Source: Gaertneriomyces semiglobifer | Taxonomy: Eukaryota; Chytridiomycota; Chytridiomycetes; Spizellomycetales; Spizellomycetaceae | Direction of reading: 5' to 3' | Length of the DNA stretch: 42,237 nt | Assembly: GCA_025558075.1 (NCBI GenBank) | Contig: JAHLKF010000050.1 | Span: forward strand, 1 to 42,237 | Translations under genes and position numbers: made by a program | Part shown: one piece after another, positions 9,892 through 22,900 of the stretch | Position numbering within the stretch: position 1 is the stretch's first letter | Layout: each line of letters begins with the position of its first letter | The notes under the pieces: model-generated | What the model was told of the DNA's origin: nothing | What the model saw: only the letters and a program-made list of their open reading frames with translations | Database searches by the model: none

Positions 9892-10600
9892 ACTAAACAG
9901 AGTGCAAAGGAGGGATCACACAGGCAGATGATTGAGAGGAATAATGTGGGTTGCTGCGCTGAAAGTTTTTCCCGCTCGGCCTTCGCGCTCTGTAACCTGA
10001 CTTCACTGGTGACGCTTTACACGAGCACACAGGGTGGCAAGGTCGATCTTCAGGTTCACAAGGTGATACTGCTGCTATCTCACTTGTTGAGCCAGCAACT
10101 TCTCTATCAGCCACAACCTTATTTGATGAAGTGTGAAGAACAGAAAAAAAAATTCCCAGCAGTGGTAAACTTTTGCAACCTGTATATCACCGGCTACGGC
10201 ACATCGCCATTGTGAAGTGACCGATAGGAGAACAGGAAGTTGTAAGCTCTGGGAAAGAGCCAGCGATAGTAGGGAGGAGGAGGGGGGTGTGAAAAACTCG
10301 AACGAAAAGGAACACTCCAATTCGGACGTAAGCTTGTAAAAATAAGATCGCGTTTAACTCCGCACCGCTCCCCGACGCGTTCTGCTCGAACAATTACCTT
10401 TTTGTGACACTCTATTATCCCCGGACACTCAAGGAAGAAGGCGCATAAGCACCTGGACGAAGCATCGCATGGAAAGGCTCTGCTCTGTAGTCAGGTCTGG
10501 AAGCGTCGCTCCCGATTGAGGTTAACATGCGAGCATGTACGAAGCGTTAAGAAACAGAAAGGTTATATAAATTCTAACGGATGTACATGAGAAAAGCCTT
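9892..10600. other. Intergenic region, promoter of the zinc-finger gene
   Basis: 709 bp between two minus-strand genes. It has purine-rich runs (for example AGGGAGGAGGAGGGG near 10271) and an A-run near 10143, but no convincing gene. TTATATAAATT near 10563 lies just past the kinase stop and is probably in its 3' flank. Confidence 0.4.
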
Positions 10601-13151
<2,551 letters not shown>

Positions 13152-13855
13152 CAAAATTAGCAGGAAGTCCACTCTTTCATCCTTATTGCTTTGATTTTCA
13201 ACGCGCACTCTATTAGTAGAAGTAGCGGAGATAATGGGGATAGCTCAGTTGCGAGCTTACTATTTTTAAACGGACTTGGGAGGATAACAACGGACGCTTA
13301 ACAAGCGAATGCTCGATTACGCATACATTATCCGAAGCTTATTCCTTCTTTCGTTCATTAACGAGTTCCCTTCGATGATTGACGGGAATGGAATGTTCGA
13401 ATTCCTATTGGGAATGTGCGAATTGCAAAGGGCACATAATAAGCGACCAACATATCCCAACCACGGCAATTAACGCGAATGGCTACCTGAGACTTTGTGG
13501 GCACGGATATCTTGACCGTTATCATCCGAACTCTGTGAAAGTCCCAAAAAAAACCTACCTGTGGTGAGTTTCCTGGCAGGCGGGGATCAGAACGGTGGGA
13601 AAACGCGTGTGTCACAAACTCCGACAATGGGCCCGCCTGCGTGTTTAACTTTCGAGTATTCGCTAAATGTTCGATTCTCGCAGCCACGACCGACGACGCT
13701 CCTGACAATCAACGGCACCACCATTGGTAAGTCACCGCAGGATGCAAAAAAAAGTAGATATAGAGGCCATAACAGCTCTCAATACGCCACCGTCATGCTA
13801 TTCGACCAATATTTGAGCAGGTAAAACACAAATCATATCCTCATAACACCCTTGA
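13152..13855. other. Intergenic region, kinase promoter
   Basis: 704 bp between two minus-strand genes. One minus-strand open frame (13708-13358) looks somewhat protein-like but has no ATG and no supportable 5' exon, so I do not call it. No RNA gene or repeat seen. Confidence 0.4.
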
Positions 13856-14161
13856 TCAAGGCCCCAGCCCAAACTTGAGAGCCCCACCCGCAGTTAATTC
13901 ATCTATCTGTTCCTTGCTCAACTTCTCGTCTTTCTTTTTCTCATCCTTCGTCGTATCCTGTTTTCCTTTCGTCACATCCTTCTGTGCCTCTTTCTCGGAG
14001 TGCACGCTCACTTTGTCCACCGTACCTACAATTTTGCATTCTGGTTAGCGTTATTTTGCAAGAGAAGTCACTGCGTACTATCGCGCCTTCCCGGATTCTT
14101 TTACTGTCACTGTCACCAAGCGCTACTTACTAGGCATTTGGCTCTTCTTAGTTTCGCTCAT
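13856..14161 (-). CDS. Spliced 66-residue charged protein, unknown
   Basis: Exon 1 is 14161-14131 (starts MSETKKSQMP) and exon 2 is 14025-13856; the 105-nt intron (14130-14026) is GTAAGT...TTGTAG, phase 1. The product is extremely hydrophilic, with many Lys, Asp and Glu (KDEKKKDEKLSKEQIDEL), and ends in AGGALKFGLGP. It has no membrane segment or Cys. I do not recognise the family. The perfect donor, good acceptor, in-frame join and continuous coding to a stop support a real gene. Confidence 0.65.
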
Positions 14162-14477
14162 CGTGTTGTATTGGGAATTCGTATCGAGTTGAGAAACGAA
14201 GCGTTCTCTTCAGAGGTACTGGTCCATTTTATAACAGCGCTTTTAAATCCATAAGGCTGTGGGTACCCTTCACAACGCTCACGCGCGCCGCGCTGAGCTT
14301 GCGACAACTGACATCATTCCTCCGTACACGTAACCCTGCAATTAAAACTGGTCCAAATGATGCAGGATACGTCTCTCAACCGCAGGACGTGGGAACTACT
14401 ACATCTACGCAATACAAACCTTGTGTATGTAATGGCCGCCGCGACATGCATATTTCAAATAAAAAACCAAAAAGAAT
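14162..14477. other. Intergenic region between small gene and tRNA-Pro
   Basis: 316 bp with no supported gene. Near the tRNA, its 3' flank (ATTCTTTTTGG on the minus strand) resembles the flank of the first tRNA for about 20 bases and then diverges. Confidence 0.4.
14469..14473 (-). terminator. Pol III T-run after second tRNA-Pro
   Basis: Five T residues on the minus strand, four bases after the discriminator, with a second T-run following at once. Confidence 0.65.
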
Positions 14478-14549
14478 GGGCTCAGCCGGGAATTGAACCC
14501 GGGACCACCCGCACCCTAAGCGGGTATTATACCACTAAACCACTGAGCC
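14478..14549 (-). tRNA. tRNA-Pro (anticodon AGG), second identical copy
   Basis: Reverse complement of the same 72-nt cloverleaf as at 4595-4666, with no differences. It is inverted relative to the first copy and about 9.8 kb away. Its 5' flank again ends in TTGGATTTCAAGG, so tRNA and array share the same junction in both places. Confidence 0.97.
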
Positions 14550-15310
14550 CCCTTGAAATCCAACAACCACTCTACAATCATAAACAGTGCTATAACCGTT
14601 GAAATCCAACAACCACTCTACAATCATAAACAGTGCTATAACCGTTGAAATCCAAGGACCACTCTACAATCATGAACACTGGCATATCCGTTGAAATCCA
14701 ACAACCACTCTACAATCATAAACAGTGCTATAACCGTTGAAATCCAACAACCACTCTACAATCATAAACAGTGCTATAACCGTTGAAATCCAAGGACCAC
14801 TCTACAATCATGAACACTGGCATATCCGTTGAAATCCAACAACCACTCTACAATCATAAACAGTGCTATAACCGTTGAAATCCAAGGACCACTCTACAAT
14901 CATGAACACTGGCATATCCGTTGAAATCCAACAACCACTCTACAATCATGACACATTGTTATAACCAATGAAATCCAACAACCACTCTACAATCATAAAC
15001 AGTGCTATAACCGTTGAAGTCCAACGACCACCTTCCATTTCTAACCGTTGAAATCCAACAACCACTCTCCATTTATGAACATTGTCATAACCGTTGAATT
15101 CCAACAACCACTCTACAATCATGACACATTGTCATAACCGTTGAAATCCAACCACCCTCCTCCATTCATAACCGTTGAAATCCAACAACCACTCTAAAGT
15201 CATAACGCCTGTCATTGCATGTTCGATGAAATCCAACAACCAACAACCACCCTCCATTCATCCATCAAACACTGGCATTGCTTGTGCGATGAAATCCAAC
15301 CATCATCCTA
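14550..15310 (-). repeat. 46-bp tandem array upstream of the second tRNA-Pro
   Basis: About 17 units of GTTGAAATCCAACAACCACT plus CTACAATCATAAACAGTGCT and ATAACC (plus-strand reading). Units next to the tRNA are almost identical and alternate between two types, AACAACC...AACAGTGCTATAACC (A) and AAGGACC...AACACTGGCATATCC (B), in an A-A-B-like order. Units beyond ~15000 are increasingly degenerate and vary in length. It is the same family as the 4389-4594 array, inverted. Confidence 0.95.
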
Positions 15311-15363
15311 TAACACATTGCACCGGCTGGATGAAACATCCTACATGTTGGCATTCCATTCAT

Positions 15364-15943
15364 TTAGCATGAATTCATGTTACCGAGTAGGTTGTTCGTT
15401 GTTCCCATCGTCGTGTTTGCCTGCACAATTGGAAAGACTGTTCGGACCATGGCAGCATAATGCAGCAGTGAACAGCCAGATTCATCGAGCCTCTCAATGG
15501 GCGAGCCCTCCGACTCCAGCAGTCTGAGAACCATCGAGACATTGTTCTCCTGGGCGTAATCGTAGATGCTTTTCTGGGCGTCTCTATTGGAAACTCAATA
15601 AAGGCATGCGTGGGGCAGCAACAGAAGACTGTATGGCTCATAGTGCTCACGCTGACGCCAGTGCCCGTCTTCGTTTGTGGTGGAGCTGCCTGTTGTGTTG
15701 GTGGTTCCCCTTCATCTGAAGGTCCTGCAGATGAACTGTATCCGTGCTGTTGTGCCAGGTCGATGTACTTGGTCATGGCCTCCTCTTTGGTGAGCACGCA
15801 ATCCTTCCACGCATTCCATTTCGCTCGTCCGGTAAAATCGAGTAAACCTGGCTTGGAAGTGTTGCATGGTCCAACGGTGGCTGTTTTGAAGAAAGCCGAC
15901 GTTAAGGTTCTTCCAGAAATTCTTTTATGTACGTTATCTAAAT
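15364..15943 (-). pseudogene. Truncated ACBD6-like acyl-CoA-binding/ankyrin gene
   Basis: Two exons are readable: from about 15943 to 15651, and 15573-15364, with a 77-nt phase-0 intron (GTGAGC...GCCCAG). Exon 1 contains an acyl-CoA-binding core, FFKTATVGPCNTSKPGLLDF then GRAKWNAWKD and EEAMTKYIDLA, followed by a Ser/Pro/Gln linker. Exon 2 starts KSIYDYAQENNVSMVLRLLE and contains one ankyrin repeat (ESGCSLLHYAA), as in ACBD6. The N-terminal helix of the domain and any start codon are missing: the frame is closed by a TAG at 15947-15945, and the next gene ends at 16077. Only one ankyrin unit remains before a short odd tail and a stop, close to the tandem array. It is probably a gene remnant trimmed at both ends; an unrecognised upstream exon cannot be fully excluded. 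Confidence 0.65.
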
Positions 15944-16076
15944 GCTATATGATACATTCAACAATGCCTTCTATCTCCTATGTAAAAAAAACAGTCACAC
16001 TGCACCAACAAAAAAGGGGTAACACCTCTCTCTATATAACAAAACCTATTGAAAATCTACAACCGTAAGACTAACC

Positions 16077-17887
16077 CTAAAATCTCCGTCGGCCATTTCG
16101 GTTGTTTCCACCGTTGTTTCCACCGTTGTTTCCACCTGCGGCCACAACGTTCACTCGGATACAATCGTCCTGCGCACCACGCTGTGCAACAGGCATCACA
16201 AGAGGCTGGTGACTGAATGTTCCACTCATCGAGCAAATACGGTACACACCCGGTCCAGATGCCTCAAATGCGGCTGCGGGAACAGCAGTTTGCAGACGTC
16301 CGTTCTGTGCACGGTCGTTCAACCCCTTGAAGAACTGGAATACTTTGGCATCCGGTGCTCGCAGGCGCTGCGCGTTGATTCCGGAAATACGTTGGATCGT
16401 CACGTGTTGGTGTCCCTGGATGATACCGTCATCGTTCAAGGTTTGTGGGAATTTGTAGTATTCGGCTTGAGGATCGCTGAAGAACCCGGTTTCGAGGTTG
16501 CGGTTATCGACCACGACGTTGAACTCTTGGCCAATGTTGATGGTGGCGCCGTTTGCCGGTTCGAGGATCATGGCAGAGACCATCTTGTCGACGGAAGGAA
16601 TGGCACCTTGCACAGTGACAGAGCATGCGCCGGTTCGGATTTGGGAACCGTCAGAGATGGGAAGACCAAAGGTGCGGCAGAAATCTTGGCCTTGGGAAGC
16701 CACGGCGGATTGGTTGTTGCGGCCGAGGGATGGACCCAGGACGTCGCCAGGTGCGGCAGTCGGAGTAGCCGTTTCGGACACAGTGGTGGACGAAACCAAA
16801 GACGTTTCTGTTGTTCCCGAAGCAGTGGTAGTCGCGACGTCCGTTTGTTGGGTGGTTGTTTCAGCAGCCGTAGTACTCGCAACGTCCGTTTGTTGAGCGG
16901 ATGTTTCAGCAGCAGTGGTACTCGCAACGTCCGTTTGTTGGGCGGTAGTCTCAGTGGCAAGTCCAGTCGTTCGCGGGCAGGTGTCCACTGTCACCGTTTC
17001 TGTCACAACTACCGTTCGTGTGCGTTTAGTTCCGACAGCGGGTGGTGTGGTGAGCGACCGCTCAACTGTGGTTGTAATTTCGATGCTCGTAGTAAGGGTG
17101 GTCGTTGATTTAGTGCTCTCCAGTGCTGGTGTTGTTTCGGGAGCAGCCGTGCTTTGAACAGCAGATGACTCCACAGCAGTGGTGCTCTCAACGGCTGCGG
17201 TGCTTTCGACAGCTGATGTCTCCACAGCGGAGGTGCTCTCCAGAGCAGGAGTAGTTTCAGCGGCTGACGTGCTTTCGACAGCAGATGTGCTTTCCACCGC
17301 TGATGTTTCTGCATTGGACGTTTGCTGTTCCGCGGCAGTGGTGGTAGCAGTATCTGCAGCAGGTGCTGTGGTCGACTCTAAAGAATTGCTGGTCGACTGG
17401 ACACTACTTGTACTTTCCACAGCGGAGGTACTTTCAACAGCAGCAGAAGTAGTCTCCTCTACAACGGCACGGGAAGTTGTATCCTGTACTACACTGGTCT
17501 CTACCGCCCGTGTCGGTTCCGGGACAGAGTATGCTGGTGCTTCTGCGGGGTTGGATGTAACAGGTGCCTCCTCTCTCTTGGTTGTTGCTTCAACGGCAGC
17601 GGATGTAGCAGGAGTGGTTGCCTCAACGACCGGCGTCTCGGCAGCAGGTGGGGCATCCGCAGTGGAAGCAGGCGGGGCTTCCGCGGGAGGAGCTGGGGCA
17701 TCATATGCAGGTCGCACTAAAAGCACATTGGTGCATTAACAACCTTGACCCGTTAAAACTGGAGACATAAAAAGGGCTTACCTTTGCCACGCGCCCAGAT
17801 ATGGACATCGTCTTGGGGGGTGACCGGCACCGCAGAGACGACGGAAGCGGCCGCGGCAAGCAGGAGAGTTAACAGTTGCGGACGCAT
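16077..17887 (-). CDS. Secreted Ser/Thr-rich (mucin-like) protein with conserved fungal C-terminal domain
   Basis: Exon 1 is 17887-17782, the intron is 17781-17717 (65 nt, GTAAGC...TTTTAG, phase 1) and exon 2 is 17716-16077; 581 residues. The N-terminus MRPQLLTLLLAAAASVVSAV is a clear signal peptide with likely cleavage after VSA. Residues ~40-340 are a Ser/Thr/Ala/Glu stalk with AVEST-type repeats and three 16-residue AQQTDVASTTA repeats, suited to heavy O-glycosylation. The C-terminal ~200 residues are a folded domain: DFCRTFGLPISDGSQIRTG, IPSVDKMVSAMILEPANGA, GFFSDPQAEYYKFPQTLND, IQGHQHVTIQRI, FSHQPLVMPVAQRGAQDDC. This matches a fungal secreted family of unknown function often mislabelled ribosomal s17. 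The tail is GGNNGG repeats and RRRF. A cell-wall or extracellular location is likely. Confidence 0.88.
16832..16965 (-). repeat. Three 48-bp coding repeats in the mucin-like stalk
   Basis: Three direct 48-bp units around the shared core CAACGTCCGTTTGTTG (plus strand; first unit CGACGTCC) encode a 16-residue TTAAET-xx-QQTDVA unit. The high nucleotide identity suggests recent expansion or gene-conversion-like turnover. Confidence 0.8.
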
Positions 17888-19332
17888 GATATCGTGAGAT
17901 CGTATCTATCTATAATTCTATACGGTGCATACGGCTACACACACAGGGGCATGCAGTCTCTCTATATAGTTCAGTCTATTGTTGGGGTGATGGCCGTGTA
18001 ATAGACGTACGGATGAGTATATAAGTAGCAGCAGCAAAGAGAGTTGAAGCAGAGGCGGGATGGACGCCAGGGTCTCCTTTTATTGTCCCCCGAGTGGCTG
18101 CGACGGCGCGGGTTTCCATCTTGCGACGTTGTGCCGATGTGTTGCGTGGGTGGGTGACAAAATGCGGAGTGATTTTAATTTGATTTTTTACGTACGAGAG
18201 CGTGCATAAGTGTGTTTGAGTGTTTGAGTGTGTGGGTGTGTGGGTAATGTGTTGCATATTGTGGGTTGGAGTAAATTAAAGACACGCTTAGGGAAGAAGA
18301 GCCACGATACGATATGGTGTGTGTGGGGCGGCGAGGGGGGCAAAAGTGTGTTTGAGAAAGGGCCGTGTGCACCCATGTGCGATAATTACACTGCGTTACC
18401 AAGTGCCATTATGGGTTGACTGCTGTGAATTTGAATATTGCCCAAGTGGCCTCTGGGTCACGGTTTGTCGCGAACAAGGAGGCGGGAGACGGGAACCGTA
18501 CCGGATTGCGTGCATGTGCAGTTGCAGTTACCACTTGCTGGCAACCAATGACCGATGGGTCAACTGGGAATCCCCAATGTGATAAATTGAGAGGCGGCGC
18601 ATTGTTCTTTTGTCGCTTCTCAAAGTCAACGACAAAAGAAAGAAAGAAGCGAGTGGCGAGTCACGTACATTACGATGGAGCAAAAAAGGAGGGCCCGGAC
18701 ACCAACTGGAAACGCAATGACTCAATTCTGTGTTGGCTCTTCTTTTCCCCATTCTCATCAGTCTCTTGATCTTCTTCGCTTGCAAATTACCCAACAGGAC
18801 CCAGCAGAGACACTTTTCTCGACGATCCTGACACGGTCTGACACTGTAACACGCAACCCCCTGCAGACTTCCCCCCGGCCGTGACCGTGCCACCGCCCAC
18901 ACAAATTTGCGTATTGCCTAAAATTCCATGTGCTCGTGGAATTTCTGACCGTCCGGCGCCACACGACCCGGGCTCCGCGGACTTGACTTGACTGGTGGAC
19001 TCGGAATTCACATTCAAATTGCCACACACACATAAGGAGGCCGAGGACGACGACGAAGATGGCCATCTGGTTCATTCATATTCATCTTCGTCCGGCGTTC
19101 TAAGTTGGAGGATGCATGTAGAATGAATGCCGGGAACGTTTGTGCATTTGGACAAGGGTATTTCAAAAAGGTAGGATGATGGACAAAAGTATATATGGAC
19201 TTGTATATACATGTCTGATCCATTGAAACAGATCATCGAGCCACATACTGACGTCTTCCTTGATGTGTACCTCTCTGCACATGCATCGGAAAAACACATC
19301 ACGGGATCACATCGCAATCCACACGGCTCCTT
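17888..19332. other. Long intergenic region with TATA elements; no confident gene
   Basis: CTATATAG at 17962-17969 (about 75-82 bp before the mucin-like start, minus strand) is a plausible TATA box for that gene. GTATATAAG near 18017 faces the other way, in front of a 49-codon ORF at 18060 that I do not trust. A TG-rich simple stretch lies at 18209-18250. On the minus strand, 19075-18758 encodes a 105-residue ORF with a hydrophobic start (MNQMAIFVVVLGLLMCVW), but the remainder is Arg-rich and unlike any family I know. Confidence 0.4.
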
Positions 19333-19624
19333 TCACTGTGTACCCTCAGCGCCCTTCCTCACATCCTCCAAAAACCGCTTCAACCGTTCTCGGAGTTTTG
19401 TCACAAAGCTCTCTTCGTCGGGAGAAGGTGCTGGCATTTGGTCCTGTCACAGCCATGTTCGTTATACAAGTTGAACGGGGTTGTTAGTTTGGACATAAGG
19501 CAAGTACGAAATCCGATAAGTAGAGCATCCAGGTCACTCTGTCCTATGCACAGGAGATTTTTGTGACACTTACGAGGAGATACTCGGCTTCGTCAATGGT
19601 AAGTACGATCGGTGCCCTGTTCAT
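19333..19624 (-). CDS. Spliced 53-residue protein, unknown
   Basis: Exon 1 is 19624-19574 (MNRAPIVLTIDEAEYLL, 17 codons) and exon 2 is 19443-19333 (starts DQMPAPSPDEESFVTKLRER). The 130-nt intron (19573-19444) is GTAAGT...GTGACAG, phase 0. The product is a small soluble helical protein: a short strand, then two predicted helices (TIDEAEYLLDQ and SFVTKLRERLKRFLEDVRK) split by a Pro-rich turn. Its start lies 350 bp below the RasGEF stop, in tandem. I know of small fungal proteins with a similar DEAE-LL...P-P...LR-L-FL pattern but no function. The clean donor and continuous frame support it. Confidence 0.65.
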
Positions 19625-19973
19625 CTTGCGGTGCGTATGATGTGGTAGCTCGTTTGTTGTAATCTGTGGTCAACGTCAGGTTATGTGCGAGTCGTCCCAA
19701 CTGGACTGATCTGGGAAACGCGCGATTGATATTACGTTCAGGGGGTGCACACACTAGTACACACATTAACTCGACATTAAACTATACCAAAAACCCCTAC
19801 CCTACATACATGCAGCCTTACCCCAAACACGACGCTCCCTCAACAGAAAATGAGAGTCCGTCCATCCAATACTACCCATCCGTCCCCATCCGTGGCACAG
19901 ATCTACAATGTACTTATGTCTACGTAACTCTCACCGACAATACTCAATTTAGAAAACGGAAGAGTGTGGTGTC
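19625..19973. other. Intergenic region, no gene seen
   Basis: 349 bp between the RasGEF stop and the next minus-strand start; presumably RasGEF 3' UTR and a promoter. Nothing else recognised. Confidence 0.4.
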
Positions 19974-22900
19974 CTACTCTTCCTCACCTCCACACCGTCC
20001 CGCGCACTCCCATGCCCATTTACCGACGTCACCCTCGTACCGCTCGTCGTCACTCCAGCGCATCCGACTCTCCACTACCGCACGGACATGGTCAAGTCCG
20101 TAAAAGGAAGAGGAGTCGAACGGGATGCTAAATCCGCCGTCAGACACTGATGCGGAAGAAGAAGACGAGGCTGAGGTGGAGGCCAGTGAAGGAAAGGTGT
20201 AGGCTTCCACGTGCGAGATGTAACGGGAGAGGATACGTGTGAGAGTCCGGTACTTGTCGAAATTGATCAGTCGCGTAACTGAATGAGCACTATCACTAGT
20301 GTTTACACATTCGGTCGTTGTGGTGGTGGTAGCAGTAGGTGTACTCGTCTCAGTATCAGTCGTGGAATCAGCAGGAACCGCATCAGTCTTTGTATCAGTG
20401 ACCATATTATCAGAACTCGGACTTTCCATTTCTTGATGCTCCACATCCACCCAATCCCGATTGCCCTCCACCACAAACGTTCCATCTTTTAGCACCACTG
20501 CCAAACATGGAACAGCCCCACCTCCGGCTCCCTCTGCAAACTTTAACGCCTCTCTCATTCCCTTCATATTCCCACCGACATCCATGGCACTTTCCACCCG
20601 CTTCCACCGTTCTCGCGCCTCGCCCTTGACACCCTCCCATGTCCGCTTCAACCGGGCCACAGCTACGCTCTGCAGCGCACTCACTACGAAAAAGCATGAA
20701 TGCAAATTGCGCAAAGCGAGGAGATGGAAGGCGACATCCACCAGTTTCTCGAGGAGACGTCGACGCGCTTTTTTGGAAGTAAGCGTGCACAATTCGAGTA
20801 TCAAATAATTGCGGAGAAGGTTCGCTCTGGATATCAGTATATCCACGCTATCCAACTGGTCACTCCCACTCCCGCTCCCACTCCCACCAACGTCCTTCAC
20901 AGACTTGTTAAGGTGATGAGACTTGTTCAATTTGTCAATGTAATCTTCCACACTGATACTCCGCATCAACCGCACATCCACCACCGTTAAATACCTCGCC
21001 ACATCTCGCGCATCCAGTGCCAACAACGGAGTGTCCTCACACAACGCGTCGCCCTCCTTTATCGGAAACGGACACACACTCCCGCCGTACCCTTTCCACG
21101 CGATCATTGCCGCCTTGGCGCGTCGGGCGTGCTTCAGACATGCAGTGACAAATCCCCGTCGTATACGGAGCACGTCAGTGGCATACCCTTCAGACTCGGC
21201 GGCCGCCAGGAACGCAACCAGTTCCTCGTGTAAATCAGAGGTATTCGAGAAATCGTGGATGCGGAGCCGCACCCATCGCGCAATCACGGCCAACACCTTG
21301 CGTTTGATAACGTGTCGTAGCTCGTGATGTTGACGGGGAGACTCGCCCACACTCGTACCTTCTCCCACCGCCGCTCCTAGGTCTTCCTTTTGTGGTTGTT
21401 CCTCTGACGCACCAACATCCACATCCCACCTGGCCATCAGACAGCGCCATAACGCGGCACTCCCCATCCAAAACCCGCAACACCGCACGAAATCATCGAC
21501 GAATTCGTTATCCCATCCGTTCTCGTCGGCTAGGCGCGTCACAAGCTTTTCAAGCGTTCCCGCGACAATATGGAGTTTGCCGGTGGTGGGTGTAAGTTCC
21601 ATGATGAGCACCGTCTGCGATGACGGCCTGGAGTCAGAGTCCGGATGAGACTGGGAAGAGAGGTGCAAGTGGAGGTGGTTGCCGTGGATGGAAATGTGTT
21701 CCGACGGCGTTGCATTTGAGACTGTTCCAGTTTGCTGTGGACCGGCAACGGCAAATGTCGTCCGCGTAGCAGAGAAAGCCGCAGTAGGTGTGGTCGTGAA
21801 CCTGCCGCCTTCCAGTACCCCAATTTGCACACCTTGGCTATCAAACGTGGGTATACTTCCTGGGTTCATCCTCAAGGTTCTCAAGCTCTCAAACATCACG
21901 GTATCTGCCTCCGGCTTGACGGTCCCACTATCTGTCAGCGTTTTAGGCGAATCTCCAGTGGCCTCAGTGCCCTTCCGAGTCGGAGAAGTAGGAAGGCCAT
22001 TCAAACTCAAATTCGTGCTCCACCGCTTGACGTCGTAGGCATAAGGTGCTTCATTCTCCTTGATATCGGTGGGCACGCGTACCCTCCACTCCTCATTCAT
22101 GGGTAACAGTGTCGCGCTGTGCACACTCGTGAGACTTTGTACACTGAGCAAGGACGAACTCGATAGATTCCGCGCGTGTCCCCTGTGGGCGTGTTTATGG
22201 CGGCTCGCGGCTTCAGCAACCGCCGGGGAAACAGCCATTAACGGTTGCGTGTCTGAAAGGTTGAAGACGTCCGTCAGCCACTCGACGCCGACACCGGTCT
22301 TGGCTTCAAATGATAAGTCCGGTAAAAGAGGAACAGTGTCATGGGTAATATGCTTTATCATCTGCCCTTCCGATTCATTTGTTTCCCGTTTAACGCCATC
22401 CACCGCATCCTCTTCATCCCTATCCCTGGTTGCACTAAAACTCCTGCGCAACCCGCTCTCGCTCTTCTTTGTTGCCTTCCGTCCAATACGAGGAGATGTA
22501 CCCGTCGTAGGCCGTAGTGCATCCAGACTCGTCCTCTCCACCTTATACGTCCCCGCCTTTCTCGGTATATCCACGCTCTTTCCCCGTCGTTTCCCGATAT
22601 TGCCATTTCCAGATGGTTCGGCATCACTTTGGTGACTCGTCTGGCTCACTCGCGTGGGTAAACTTCCCTCTTCAGAGGACGAAGATGAGACGGAGGAATG
22701 AGAATGCGTGGAACCGACGGATATGCGGCGATCAGTGAGTTGCGTGAGACGGTGGCGAATTCGCGCCGTGAATGACGAATTCGAACCAGGGCGTTGGGGG
22801 CTGTCCATAGTGGGCGTGGCGGGGCGATGAGGCGAGTTCTGACTCGACTGGTAAGAAGACTGGCTAGTTGTGCGCTGAGGCGTGGGGGCTTGGAGGTAGG

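Noticed and set aside
13358..13708. Minus-strand 116-codon open frame with a fairly protein-like middle (NTRKLNTQAGPLSEFVTHAF)
   Set aside because: It has no ATG, follows a stop codon directly, and no upstream exon gives a phase-compatible start.
14553..15310. The array as a CRISPR locus
   Set aside because: There are no conserved repeat/unique-spacer alternations; the whole 46-bp unit is repeated, and the genome is eukaryotic.
16209..17108. 299-residue plus-strand ORF antisense to the mucin-like gene
   Set aside because: The opposite strand has a signal peptide, a conserved domain and a spliced first exon; the long antisense frame results from repetitive codon use.
18060..18209. 49-codon plus-strand ORF downstream of a TATA-like GTATATAAG
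   Set aside because: It lies inside the mucin-like gene's upstream region, is Cys-rich by chance and has no homology; the TATA alone is not enough.
18758..19075. 105-residue minus-strand ORF with a signal-like N-terminus
   Set aside because: Beyond the first 20 residues the composition is Arg/Trp-rich and irregular, and there is no family resemblance or splice evidence; at most a weak candidate for a secreted protein.
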